Assembly: GCA_937870635.1 (NCBI GenBank)
Contig: CALMZP010000109.1
Span: forward strand, 1-64,000
Direction of reading: 5' to 3'
Length of the DNA stretch: 64,000 bases
DNA from: an uncultured Acidobacteriota bacterium
GTDB taxonomy: Bacteria > Acidobacteriota > Thermoanaerobaculia > Gp7-AA8
The position numbers and the translations under genes were made by a program. The notes beneath the pieces were generated by a model. It had not been told where the DNA came from, did not search any database, and worked only from the letters and a program-made list of their open reading frames with translations. This document shows positions 45,319-53,981 of the stretch, one piece after another; position 1 is the first letter of the stretch, and each line of letters starts with the position of its first letter.

Positions 45319-46820
45319 TCGCGAAGCCTCTTGATCGCCGCTGGAATGCGATCGGCGAGATCACCGGCCGACAATCCCGTGTCTCCCATCTCCTCTTTCA
45401 ACAGGTCGCCAGCGAAGCCATGCAGATACACCGCCGCACAGGCAGCGTCGAGAGGATCGATGTCCCGCGCGACGAACGCCGCGATGAGTCCGGCGAGGAC
45501 GTCGCCCATGCCCCCGCTGGCCATGCCGGGGTTGCCCGTCGGGTTCACGTATACGCGGCCATCCGGCTCGGCGACGAGTGTCTGGTGACCTTTCAGTACG
45601 ACGACGCAGTTGCACAGCTTCGCCGCCTGACGTGCAGACCCGATGCGATCGGCGTTGACTGTCGAAGCGTCGTTGCCCAGGAGACGGGCCAGTTCGCCGG
45701 GATGAGGAGTGATGACGCGGGGGAGCGACCGCGGGTTCATCTCCGCGGCGTGACCGGCGAAAGCGTTCAGACCCGATGCGTCGATGATGAGCGGAAGCTC
45801 GATCGCGGACACCACTTCGCGCACCCATCCGTATGCGCGGTCGTGATCAGGCAGGCCCGGCCCGATCAGCACGGCGTCCTTTCCCTCGAGAAACGCGCCG
45901 ACATCATTGCCGGCAAACGTCATCGCCTCGACCGAGCCGATGTGGATCAGCCGCGCCGTATCGGCGTCGCTCATCACGGTGACGAGACCCGCGCCGCCGC
46001 GGATCGCACCGCGCGTCGTCAGGATCGCCGCGCCGCTGCGCCCGGGGGAGCCGGCGATGACTGCCACATGGCCATAGGTTCCCTTGTGCGTCGCCGCGAG
46101 CCGCGGAGCGATCAGTGGCCGCACGTCGCGCGGCGTGATCAATGACAGGGTCACGTTCTCTTCATCGAGTGCCGCGTGCGGAATGGAGATGTCGGCGACG
46201 ATCACCTCGCCGCACAGCGCGGCTGCCGGCTCGAACACATGACAGACCTTCGGCGCCGCGAACGTCACCGTCACCTCGGCCTGAATCGAAGGCTCGAACG
46301 GTTCCGCGGAGGAAGCGTTCACACCGCTCGGCACGTCGACGGCGACGACCGGAAGGCGCAGCTCGGCGATCGCGCGGATGACGTCGGCATGCATTCCCGA
46401 CGGCTCGCGATCGAGACCGGTGCCGAAGATTGCGTCGACGACAACGTCCGCGTCCGCGGCGTGCACGATCGCTTCTTCGACATCGCTGCTCGTGCGGATG
46501 TCGTACATCGGGATCCCGAGCCGCTCGCAGATCAGAAGGTTGGTGAGGGCGTCACCTTCGAGGCGTGATTTGTCGCCGACGATCAGGATCACCGGGACGA
46601 CGCCGCGGTTCTCGAGGTGCCGCGCCACGGCCAGACCGTCGCCGCCGTTCGCCCCGGTGCCGCAGAAGATCGCCGCGCGATCGCAGTCAGGGTAGTGCTC
46701 GAAAATCGCATCCACGACGGCGAGCGCAGCATTCTCCATCAGCACGATCGACGGAACGCCAAAACGATCCGTCGTGCGCCGGTCGATACTCCGCATCTGC
46801 GCGCCGGTGAGGATTTTCAT
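45315..46820 (-). CDS. nnrD: Bifunctional NAD(P)HX epimerase/dehydratase (NnrE-NnrD)
   Basis: Repairs hydrated NADH/NADPH. Residues 1-215 are the epimerase (YjeF N-terminal) with GTGANGGDGLAVARHLENRG and VDVPSGVNASSAE. Residues 230-501 are the ADP-dependent dehydratase with the GMASGGMGDVLAGLIAAF motif (catalytic Asp). Length 501 aa is typical of the two-domain form. It overlaps tsaE by 4 nt, so the two are translationally coupled. A heptamer hairpin lies upstream of its start. Confidence 0.95.
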   Translation of the reverse strand: MKILTGAQMRSIDRRTTDRFGVPSIVLMENAALAVVDAIFEHYPDCDRAAIFCGTGANGGDGLAVARHLENRGVVPVILIVGDKSRLEGDALTNLLICERLGIPMYDIRTSSDVEEAIVHAADADVVVDAIFGTGLDREPSGMHADVIRAIAELRLPVVAVDVPSGVNASSAEPFEPSIQAEVTVTFAAPKVCHVFEPAAALCGEVIVADISIPHAALDEENVTLSLITPRDVRPLIAPRLAATHKGTYGHVAVIAGSPGRSGAAILTTRGAIRGGAGLVTVMSDADTARLIHIGSVEAMTFAGNDVGAFLEGKDAVLIGPGLPDHDRAYGWVREVVSAIELPLIIDASGLNAFAGHAAEMNPRSLPRVITPHPGELARLLGNDASTVNADRIGSARQAAKLCNCVVVLKGHQTLVAEPDGRVYVNPTGNPGMASGGMGDVLAGLIAAFVARDIDPLDAACAAVYLHGFAGDLLKEEMGDTGLSAGDLADRIPAAIKRLRE

Positions 46821-46839
46821 GGGCGGAGTTTATGACGCT

Positions 46840-46915
46840 ATTTTGGATTTTGGATTTTGGATTTGGCTTTTCCGGTCGGGCCCAATCCAAAATCCAAAAT
46901 CCAAAATCCAAAATT
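46840..46915. repeat. Heptamer hairpin, TTTTGGA family (copy 7)
   Basis: Left arm with three clean units (46840-46865), an 18-nt GC-rich spacer, and a right arm with four clean TCCAAAA units (46884-46915). Between nnrD and the glycosyltransferase gene, both on the minus strand. Confidence 0.92.
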
Positions 46916-46920
46916 CGTGT

Positions 46921-47562
46921 TCACTCATCCGCCCACCCACTCTTGCGCAAATCCTCTTCCGTATCGATGTCCGCCCGCTCCGGCAGGGTGGCCACCGTGC
47001 TGCCCCAGGCGGCGATCCTGGCCATCGTCGCGGCGAAGACCGTGTCCGTTCCCCATGCGATGTCGCTGAAGATCGACGTGTCGAAAGCCGCGGCGCGGCA
47101 TCCGATGAGGTAATAGCCGCCATCGGTCGCCGGACCGACGACCCAGTCGCATGAGTCGAGGATTGCGAAGGCGTGATCGACGATCTCGCGCGAGAGCAGG
47201 GGATCGTCGACGCCAATTGCGATGATCTTCTCTGTGCGATGAAAGAAAAACCGTTCCGAGAAAGCCATCGCCAGGCGGTCGCCGAGGGTGCCGCCGGTCT
47301 GCATGGCGAGGGTGTGCGTGCCGAATGCGTCCCGCAGGGCCGCGCCATTCGCAATCGGCGTCGGAGCCCAGAGAACCTCGACTTCCGTCTCGTTGGTCGA
47401 CGTTCCGATCGAGGCCAGCAGGTCGCGCAGCATCGCGCGATAGATCGTCAGCGCGCTTGAATCGCCGAGCGTGGCGGCCAGGCGCGTCTTCACCGCGCCG
47501 GGTTCCGGCAGCCGCGCAAAGATGAGGAGCCGTTGCGGCGCCGGAGGAACCGTCGGTTGCAT
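46921..47562 (-). CDS. TIGR04282-type glycosyltransferase-like protein
   Basis: 213 aa. LLIFARLPEPGAVKTRLAATLG at the start, IGVDDPLLS in the middle, and GPATDGGYYLIGC are the family signature of GT-A-like proteins related to CofC/MobA; some are tied to arsenosugar synthesis. None of the usual ars partners is present, so the substrate is unknown. The ATG at 47562 is divergent to the SAM hydrolase gene 27 nt away. An upstream open frame is antisense to that gene and rejected. Confidence 0.86.
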   Translation of the reverse strand: MQPTVPPAPQRLLIFARLPEPGAVKTRLAATLGDSSALTIYRAMLRDLLASIGTSTNETEVEVLWAPTPIANGAALRDAFGTHTLAMQTGGTLGDRLAMAFSERFFFHRTEKIIAIGVDDPLLSREIVDHAFAILDSCDWVVGPATDGGYYLIGCRAAAFDTSIFSDIAWGTDTVFAATMARIAAWGSTVATLPERADIDTEEDLRKSGWADE

Positions 47563-47589
47563 CGGCCGGGAGTATACGATTGAGACGTC

Positions 47590-48354
47590 ATGCACATTGC
47601 GCTGCTGACCGACTTCGGGACACGTGATCCATACGTCGCGGCGATGAAGGGTGTCCTCGCAGCGAGGACATCCGTGCCCGTCGCCGATCTCTCGCACGAC
47701 ATCGCGCCATTCGACGTTCTCGAGGCGGCGTGGTTCCTGCGAACGGTGAAGCGTTACTGGCCCGAGGAGACGATCTTCGTCTGCATCGTCGACCCGGGAG
47801 TGGGCAGCGACCGGAAAATCGTCGCGGCACGCGCCGAGGGACGAACCTTTCTCGCACCCGACAACGGCGTTCTGACATTCATCGAGGCCGATGAGATCCG
47901 CAGTGTCGATTGTCCCGATCTCTATCTCCCGACGGAAAGCACGACCTTTCACGGGCGCGATCGCTTTGCCCCGGTCACCGCGGCGCTGGCGAACGGTCTG
48001 GTGTTCGACATGCTGGGTCCGGAGCTGCCGTCGCTCAGGAAGCTCAACTATCGCGCGCCGGAGTATTCGGAGACGATCGTCAGAGGTACCGTCGTCGGAG
48101 TCGATCGCTTCGGGAACCTCATCACCGATGTCGAACGAACCAAACTTCCGTTTGACGCGTTCGAGCTGCAGGCGCGCAACATCTCCATCGAGCGCATTGA
48201 GCGCCATTACGCCGGCGCGGAGCCGGGACCGTTCCTGATCGTCGGCTCGTCGGGGCTGATCGAGATCTCCGTCGCCAACGGCAGCGCCGCCGAACGCCTC
48301 GGCATCCGCCGCCTGGACCGGATTACGATCCAGCCTCGTCCGGCGCCTCTATAA
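47590..48354 (+). CDS. SAM hydrolase (adenosylmethionine:hydroxide adenosyltransferase, DUF62)
   Basis: 254 aa. The N-terminus IALLTDFGTRDPYVAAMKGV and FVCIVDPGVGSDR are hallmarks of the chlorinase/fluorinase/SAM-hydroxide family. The catalytic triad region FLAPDNGVLTFI and the C-terminal SSGLIEISVANGSAAERLGI fit the SAM-hydroxide type (no halide pocket loop visible). It splits SAM to adenosine and methionine; the role is not settled. A PilZ protein follows 12 nt downstream. Confidence 0.88.
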   Translation: MHIALLTDFGTRDPYVAAMKGVLAARTSVPVADLSHDIAPFDVLEAAWFLRTVKRYWPEETIFVCIVDPGVGSDRKIVAARAEGRTFLAPDNGVLTFIEADEIRSVDCPDLYLPTESTTFHGRDRFAPVTAALANGLVFDMLGPELPSLRKLNYRAPEYSETIVRGTVVGVDRFGNLITDVERTKLPFDAFELQARNISIERIERHYAGAEPGPFLIVGSSGLIEISVANGSAAERLGIRRLDRITIQPRPAPL

Positions 48355-48366
48355 TCGTTGCAGTCC

Positions 48367-48747
48367 ATGTCGAAAGATCGCAGGCGCTCCGAGCGCTATC
48401 CGACCGCCTCGATCCCATGTCAGCTGTCGGACGTCAACGGCGAGCTGGTCGATCTGAGCCTCGAGGGAGCCGCGGTCATCCATCGCTCCCCGGTCAAAGC
48501 CGGAACCTCCGCCACCCTCATCTTCCCGAGCTACGGCGGCATCTACGTTCCGTGTCAGGTGCTCCGATCGATCGTACAGGTGAACAGGGGCGACCACGGA
48601 CCGGAATACGTCTTCCGCTCGGCGATCTCGTTCGCAGCGATCCCTCCCGACCAGGAGCAGTCGCTGCACGAGTTTCTGCAGATCCAGATCGACCGCCTCC
48701 GCGCGAAGCAGAACGAGGCGGCGGCGGGGACGGGGGCGGGGGACTAG
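48367..48747 (+). CDS. PilZ-domain protein (126 aa)
   Basis: RRRSERYPTASIPCQLSDVN (residues 4-23) and LVDLSLEGAAVIHRS hold the RxxxR and DxSxxG c-di-GMP-binding motifs, both intact, so binding is likely. There is a single domain and no signal peptide. The Ala/Gly-rich tail is probably disordered. It is 12 nt downstream of the SAM hydrolase stop and may be co-transcribed. The downstream gap holds a heptamer hairpin. Confidence 0.85.
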   Translation: MSKDRRRSERYPTASIPCQLSDVNGELVDLSLEGAAVIHRSPVKAGTSATLIFPSYGGIYVPCQVLRSIVQVNRGDHGPEYVFRSAISFAAIPPDQEQSLHEFLQIQIDRLRAKQNEAAAGTGAGD

Positions 48748-48804
48748 TGGGAGTTCTTCGACGCGTTCGCGTGTATTGGCTTGGCTGCTGACTTCGACCC
48801 GATC

Positions 48805-48904
48805 TGGACCTTGGACCTTGGACCTTGCGCCACGAAATTTAGTCCCTCGGTTTTCACACCACGCCGTACGGGTACCTCTCCCAAGGTCCAAGGTCCCAAG
48901 TCCC
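48805..48904. repeat. Heptamer hairpin, GGACCTT family (copy 2)
   Basis: Left arm of three units (48805-48827), a 53-nt spacer, and a right arm of two clean units plus a degenerate one (48881-48904). The longer spacer differs from copies 1 and 3. Between the converging PilZ and nadE genes. Confidence 0.88.
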
Positions 48905-48905
48905 A

Positions 48906-50540
48906 TCACCGCCTCCACCTCTGCGCGATGGGCATCTGTCTTCCGCTGCCGAACGCCTTCGTGGAGACTCGAATCGTTGGCGCGGCCTGGCGGCGTTTGA
49001 ACTCGTTGTTGTCGACGAGGCTGAGGACACGCTGGACGAGCTTCCGATCGAACCCGGCGGCAACGATCTGATCCAGCTCTTTCCACTTCTCGATGTACAG
49101 CTTGAGGATCTCGTCGAGGACTTCGTACGGCGGCAGGGAATCCTGATCGGTCTGATTGGGACGGAGCTCGGCGGATGGCGGCTTGGTCATCGTCGACTCA
49201 GGGATGACATCGCCGTTCCGGTTCAGCCAGCGTGCGATGCGATAGATCATCGTCTTGTAGACGTCGCCGAGCAGAGCCAGTCCCCCGGCCATGTCGCCAT
49301 AGAGGGTGCAGTAGCCGACCGCCATCTCCGATTTGTTACCGGTTGACAGCACCATCGCGCCTTTGCGATTTGACCACGCCATGAGGATGTTCCCGCGGAT
49401 GCGGGCCTGGATGTTCTCGTTGGTCGTATCGAATTTCTTTTCCTGGAACAACTCGTCGATCGCGGCCTCGTAGGGTTCGTAAACCGGCTGGATGGGGACG
49501 ATGTGAAAGGCGATGCCGAGGTGCTCGGCGAGTGTGCGGGCATCGTCGATGGAGTGCTGCGATGAGAACTGCGAGGGCATGGCGATGCCGGTCACATGCT
49601 GCGGGCCGAGCGCTTCGACAGCCAGCGCGGCGGTGACCGCGGAGTCGATGCCGCCAGAGAGGCCGATGACGACGTCCTTGAATCCGCACTTTTTCAGGTA
49701 GTCGCGAAGTCCGAGGAGCAGCGCCCGGCCGATTTCTTCTTCGACGGGCATCGCCTCGAGCGAATTGCAGCGGGCGCCGTCGAGCCGCACCAGTGTGCTC
49801 TCCTCGACGAACGGCTGCGCGCAGAAGATCGTCTCGCCCTTCGCATCGATGACGATCGACGAGCCGTCGAAGAGCAGCTCGTCGTTTCCGCCCACCTGGT
49901 TCACGTAGACGAGCGGAACGTCGTAGCGCCGCGCGATCTCGGAGAAGAGCTGATAGCGCGCCCCGTTCTTTCCTGCGTTGTATGGCGAGGCCGAGATGTT
50001 GAGGATCACTTCGGCATGCTGCCGGGCGAGCTGGTCGACCGGATTCTGGCAGTACAGCTTGGTGCCGAGAACTTCGTCGTCGTACCAGAAGTCTTCGCAG
50101 ATGGAGACCCCGACGCGATGGCCGTTGATGTCGACGACCTTGCCGCCTTTGCCCGGCTCGAAGTAGCGGAGCTCGTCGAAGACGTCGTACGTCGGCAGCA
50201 GCGATTTGTGCTGCTCGAGAAGGACTCGGCCGTTCCGGGCAACGATCGCGGCATTGTGCAGCGGCTTGCCGCACCATCGCTCGCTGCGCGTGATGCATCC
50301 GAAGATGAGCGCCGTCGATCCGGTCGAGGCCGCCAGCTTGTCGCGCATCTCCAGGGCCGCCGAGATGAAGGCTTCACGGTCGAGAAGGTCCAGCGGCGGA
50401 TAGCCGGTCACCGCCAGTTCCGGAACCATGACCACGTCCGCGCCTGCTTCCGCACCCTCGTGATAGACGCGGTCGATGGTCGCCGCGTTCGACGCCAGGG
50501 CTCCCACAGTGGGATTGATCTGTCCGATGTAGATCTTCAT
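48906..50540 (-). CDS. nadE: Glutamine-dependent NAD+ synthetase
   Basis: Last step of NAD synthesis with ammonia supplied by its own amidase. The ATG at 50540 opens MKIYIGQINPTVGALASN, a typical start. The CN-hydrolase domain has ELAVTGYPPLDLLDR (catalytic Glu), KSLLPTYDVFDELRYF (Lys) and VSICEDFWYD (Cys, about 150). The synthetase domain has the P-loop-like VIGLSGGIDSAVTAALA (about 285) and KPPSAELRPNQTDQDSLPPY. Length 544 aa is normal. The stop lies beside a heptamer hairpin and the upstream gap has a CACAGAG element. Confidence 0.96.
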   Translation of the reverse strand: MKIYIGQINPTVGALASNAATIDRVYHEGAEAGADVVMVPELAVTGYPPLDLLDREAFISAALEMRDKLAASTGSTALIFGCITRSERWCGKPLHNAAIVARNGRVLLEQHKSLLPTYDVFDELRYFEPGKGGKVVDINGHRVGVSICEDFWYDDEVLGTKLYCQNPVDQLARQHAEVILNISASPYNAGKNGARYQLFSEIARRYDVPLVYVNQVGGNDELLFDGSSIVIDAKGETIFCAQPFVEESTLVRLDGARCNSLEAMPVEEEIGRALLLGLRDYLKKCGFKDVVIGLSGGIDSAVTAALAVEALGPQHVTGIAMPSQFSSQHSIDDARTLAEHLGIAFHIVPIQPVYEPYEAAIDELFQEKKFDTTNENIQARIRGNILMAWSNRKGAMVLSTGNKSEMAVGYCTLYGDMAGGLALLGDVYKTMIYRIARWLNRNGDVIPESTMTKPPSAELRPNQTDQDSLPPYEVLDEILKLYIEKWKELDQIVAAGFDRKLVQRVLSLVDNNEFKRRQAAPTIRVSTKAFGSGRQMPIAQRWRR

Positions 50541-50573
50541 GACATCCAGTGGTTCCACTCTACCGAAAAAGGC

Positions 50574-50658
50574 AACCACAGAGGACACAGAGTTCACAGA
50601 GAATCACAGAGAACTTCTCCTCTTTGTATCGCTGTGAACTCTGTGTCCTCCGTGGTTC
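50574..50658. repeat. CACAGAG-type repeat element (copy 2)
   Basis: ACCACAGAGGACACAGAG and later CTCTGTGTCCTCCGTGGT are complementary ends, and inner TTCACAGAG and CTGTGAA pair too. CACAGAG recurs every 9-10 nt in the left arm. The element lies between the divergent nadE and DUF1573 genes. Confidence 0.82.
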
Positions 50659-50688
50659 GACGTCCCACCGGGCTCCCCCTTTGCTAGC

Positions 50689-51492
50689 ATGCCCGGCATG
50701 TCGGACGAATTCGGCACCGTCAACATCAAGCCGCGCTCCGCTGAGCGGTCGCGCGAGATCGAAGTCATGCGGCAGCACTATCGCCGCCACCACGATGCGC
50801 TGAAGGCCATGGCCGCCGACGCGCCCACCGAGAGTCTCGCCGGGGAGTACCGCCGGCTTCTCGCCGAGATCGAATCCGCATTTACGAAGCTCGATGAGCT
50901 CGACCATCGCCCCGCCCCCAGCGACACGCAGCCGATGAAGACCGCGCCGGGCACGCGTCCGCTCGTGACGCCACCGGCAGCAACGAGCCCCGTGGAGAAC
51001 GAACCAGGTTCGGCCCAGTCGCGCATCATCATCATCGTTCTCGCCGGCCTCGTCGTCCTCGGCCTCCTCGGGTGGCTGATGTGGAGGGCCAGCTCGGACG
51101 AGCGGCCCGAAACGCCGGTGGTCGAATCTCCCCAGGCGGTCGAAACCGTGGAGACAACGACGGTGGCTCCGGCAGTCGAGGAGTCGGCGTTGTCCGTCGA
51201 GCCTGCGATCCAGGACTACGGCGCGATCCGGAAGGGCACCCGCGCGGCCCGGCAGTTCGAGATCGTGAACACGAGCGACGAGCCGGTCAAGGTCGATGTG
51301 ACGCGGTCAAACTGTAAGTGCCTCTACTACGACTATGCCGACTTGATTCCGCCGAAAGGGAAGGAAACGCTGACAGTGACCGTCGACGGAGCGAAGGCGG
51401 CCGCGGGCACGCTGCAGGAGACCGTTCGGATCTCGGCAGAGTCGGATGCGTCGATCACCACGTCCTTCAAGGTAACCGCTACGATTCGGTGA
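50689..51492 (+). CDS. Membrane-anchored DUF1573 protein (267 aa)
   Basis: Residues 1-100 are cytoplasmic, with a helical charged part (LAGEYRRLLAEIESAFTKLD). A single transmembrane helix (IIIIVLAGLVVLGLLGWLMW, about 106-125) leads to a periplasmic DUF1573 Ig-like domain (FEIVNTSDEPVKVDVTRSNC). This domain often forms part of secreted or envelope proteins; the CKC pair follows the strand as in family members. ATG starts at 50689 or 50698 are both possible. Upstream of the efflux operon but with its own gap of 48 nt. Confidence 0.75.
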   Translation: MPGMSDEFGTVNIKPRSAERSREIEVMRQHYRRHHDALKAMAADAPTESLAGEYRRLLAEIESAFTKLDELDHRPAPSDTQPMKTAPGTRPLVTPPAATSPVENEPGSAQSRIIIIVLAGLVVLGLLGWLMWRASSDERPETPVVESPQAVETVETTTVAPAVEESALSVEPAIQDYGAIRKGTRAARQFEIVNTSDEPVKVDVTRSNCKCLYYDYADLIPPKGKETLTVTVDGAKAAAGTLQETVRISAESDASITTSFKVTATIR

Positions 51493-51540
51493 CATGCCTT
51501 GAATTAAGAGCGGCGTTAGACATGTTCTAAACTGCCGCGC

Positions 51541-52803
51541 GTGACCCGCCTCGTTTCGATCCTCCTCTTATCCGTGGCCATCCCTGTGTTCGGACAGGTG
51601 GCGACCGGCCCGCTCACGATCGAGCGCGCGGTCGAGCTTGCGCTGGCGCGGAACGAGCGTGCCGCGGCTGCTGAGACGACCGTCGAAGCGGCGGACGCTC
51701 GGCTCCGCAGAGCCCGCACCGCATTCTTTCCGCGGCTCGACGTCAATGCGTCGTGGCGCAACGACACGTCCCGCGATACGCGCAATACACTCGGCACGGT
51801 CGCCACGCTCTCCCAGCCGCTGTTCGACGCGCGCGCGTTTCCGCTGATCCGTTTCGCGCGCCTCGAGCGCAGCTCGATCCGACTCTTCGCCGACGAAGAC
51901 AAACGCCTCCTCGGCTACGACGCTGCTGACGCGTTTCTCGTGGCGCTCAGCCTGGAGCAGGTTCTCGCTGCGGCTGAGCATCGCCGCGAATTCGCCCGTG
52001 CCAGCCTCGAGGACGCGCGGGCGCGTTTCGAGGCCGGCCTCGTCAGCTCGAACGACGTGACGAGGGCCGAGCTCGAGATGGCGACAGCAGTCCGCGGCGT
52101 CGCCGAGGCGAGCGGCAATGTCGAGAGTGCGAGGATCCAGCTGGCGACGTTGCTCAACACCGAGGTCGACGGACCGCTCCAGGTTCCGGAGAAAGTGCTC
52201 GCCGCCGCGGCCTCGCCTTCGGGCGTCAGCGAGACCGCGATTGCGGAAGCACAAGGGCGTCGGAACGACGTAGCCGCGTCGCGGTTGCACGTCGAGGCGC
52301 TTCGGGCGTTTGCAGAGGAGCCGTCCCGGCGGTTCATCCCGCGGGCGGACCTGACCGCTCAGACGAGCAATATCAATGAGGGGTCGATCTCCGACCGGAA
52401 CAACGATGCACTGGTAGGAGTTACGCTCAACTGGCCGGTTTTTGACGCGGGTCTCAGGCGGGCGGAAACCGCGGAACGGACAGCCGTGGCTCGCGGCGCA
52501 CAGCTCGAGCATCAGCTCGGGCTTCGGAACGTCGAGCAGGAGATCCGCACCGCGGGCGTCCGGGTGGAGAGCGAACAGGCCGCGCTCCGGGAAGCAACGG
52601 CGGCGCTGCGCGCCGCGCGCAAGAATGCTCATGAGACAAACGAGCTGTATCGACAGGGACTGGCCAGTGCCCTCGAGCTTGCGGACGCCAACCAGCGTCT
52701 CTTCGAGGCTGAGGTGGCGGAAGTGACCGCGCGATATCGGATGGCGCAGGCTTATCTCGCGTTGAGGGAGGCCAGCGGATTGGGACCGCTGGCTGGAGAA
52801 TGA
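51541..52803 (+). CDS. TolC-family outer-membrane efflux channel
   Basis: 420 aa. GTG start and signal peptide (TRLVSILLLSVAIPVFGQ). The rest is an alpha-helical barrel layout with the two repeated OEP domains: ITIERAVELALARNERAAAA near the start and LEHQLGLRNVEQEIRTAGVR later; FEAGLVSSNDVTRAELEMA is a conserved OEP repeat. It pairs with the adaptor and RND genes that follow to expel drugs, solvents or other compounds. The stop overlaps a possible upstream ATG of the adaptor gene. Confidence 0.88.
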   Translation: MTRLVSILLLSVAIPVFGQVATGPLTIERAVELALARNERAAAAETTVEAADARLRRARTAFFPRLDVNASWRNDTSRDTRNTLGTVATLSQPLFDARAFPLIRFARLERSSIRLFADEDKRLLGYDAADAFLVALSLEQVLAAAEHRREFARASLEDARARFEAGLVSSNDVTRAELEMATAVRGVAEASGNVESARIQLATLLNTEVDGPLQVPEKVLAAAASPSGVSETAIAEAQGRRNDVAASRLHVEALRAFAEEPSRRFIPRADLTAQTSNINEGSISDRNNDALVGVTLNWPVFDAGLRRAETAERTAVARGAQLEHQLGLRNVEQEIRTAGVRVESEQAALREATAALRAARKNAHETNELYRQGLASALELADANQRLFEAEVAEVTARYRMAQAYLALREASGLGPLAGE

Positions 52804-52815
52804 ATGCAACAGATC

Positions 52816-52915
52816 AAGGCAGAAGGCAGAAGGCAGAAGGCAGAAGAATGAAGCGCAAACGAGTTTCCGGTCTCGGCACATGGCTTCTGCCTTCTGTCTT
52901 CTGCCTTCTGCCTTT
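52816..52915. repeat. Heptamer hairpin, GGCAGAA family, across the adaptor gene start
   Basis: Left arm of four AGGCAGA units (52816-52847) ends at the adaptor ATG. The right arm (52882-52915), CTTCTGC/CTTCTGT repeats, lies in the coding region and encodes the hydrophobic part of the adaptor's signal peptide. The repeat may also serve as ribosome site (AGAAGG). Confidence 0.93.
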
Positions 52916-53969
52916 GCTTTTCCTTCCTGCATGTTCGAAGGATGAGGCGAAAGCACAGGGCGGCGGCGGTGCCCGCGATCTCGCGTTTCCGGTGGAGGCC
53001 CGTCCGGTCGAATCGCGCCGCGTCGAATATGCGGTGAACGCGGTCGGCTCGCTCGATGCCTTTGAGCGCGTCGAAGTCACGTCGCGTGTGGTTGGCGTCG
53101 TCGAGCGCGTCGCATTCACGGAAGGTCAGCTGGTCCGGCAGGGGCAGCCGCTGATCGAGATCGAGCCGGAACGCTACCGGCTCGCCGTCCAGGCGGCCGA
53201 GGCCACGATGCAGAAACAGCTGGCGGCGAAGGCGGAGGCGGACGCGGGCTTCGCGAGGCGGCAGGCAGCGAGCGCGAAGAATCCCGGTCTCATTCGTGGC
53301 GAGGAGATCGAGACCTGGCGCACGCGTGTGCAGACGGCCATCGCAGAAGTTGCGCAGGCGCAGGCCGCGCTGGCGCAGGCGAAGTTGAACCTGCGCGATG
53401 CGTTCGTGCGCGCGCCGGTCACCGGCATCATTCAGACCCGCACCGTGCAGACGGGACAGTACGTTCAGCCGGGTACAGTCCTGGCGACGCTCATGCGGCG
53501 CGATCCGCTCCTTCTCCGTTTTCAGATTCCGGAGCAGGATGCCACTCCGATCCGGCCCGGCATGATCGCGCGCTTCACCGTGTCCGAAGATCCTGCGCCG
53601 CACACGGCGAGGATCACTCACGTGGCGGCGGCGGCGAGCTCCGCTTCGCGCATGGTCGACGTCACGGCGCACGTCGCGAACCCGAACCACGCCGTGCTCC
53701 GTCCAGGCGCGTTTGCGCGCGTGACGGTGCCCGTTGGAAATCGCGTCGAGGCGCCGGTCATCCCGCAGACGGCGATCCGGCCGAGCGAACGCGGCTTCCT
53801 CGCGTACGTCGTGGAAAACAATACGGCGAAACAACGAGTGCTCATACTCGGTATGCGCACCGCCGACGGGCAGGTGGAAGTGCGCGATGGCATCCGGCAG
53901 GGCGAGATGCTCGTGATCCGGGGAGCGGAAGCGCTGCGCGACGGCGCGAAGGTCAGATTGACGAAGTAG
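52848..53969 (+). CDS. RND efflux periplasmic adaptor lipoprotein
   Basis: 373 aa. The chosen ATG gives a signal peptide LLPSVFCLLPLLFLPACS with lipobox LPAC (Cys25), largely encoded by the GGCAGAA repeat. An in-frame ATG at 52800, overlapping the tolC stop, would add 16 residues from the repeat. Standard adaptor parts follow: barrel-sandwich VEVTSRVVGVVERVAFTEGQ, alpha hairpin (about 100-150), lipoyl half-motif APVTGIIQTRTVQTGQYVQP, and the C-terminal membrane-proximal strands. It links the RND pump to the TolC-like channel. Confidence 0.9.
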   Translation: MKRKRVSGLGTWLLPSVFCLLPLLFLPACSKDEAKAQGGGGARDLAFPVEARPVESRRVEYAVNAVGSLDAFERVEVTSRVVGVVERVAFTEGQLVRQGQPLIEIEPERYRLAVQAAEATMQKQLAAKAEADAGFARRQAASAKNPGLIRGEEIETWRTRVQTAIAEVAQAQAALAQAKLNLRDAFVRAPVTGIIQTRTVQTGQYVQPGTVLATLMRRDPLLLRFQIPEQDATPIRPGMIARFTVSEDPAPHTARITHVAAAASSASRMVDVTAHVANPNHAVLRPGAFARVTVPVGNRVEAPVIPQTAIRPSERGFLAYVVENNTAKQRVLILGMRTADGQVEVRDGIRQGEMLVIRGAEALRDGAKVRLTK

Positions 53970-53981
53970 GGCCAGGCCACT

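Noticed and set aside
46921..47562. Arsenosugar synthesis locus
   Set aside because: The glycosyltransferase family name mentions arsenosugars, but no arsM, arsS or other partner lies nearby.
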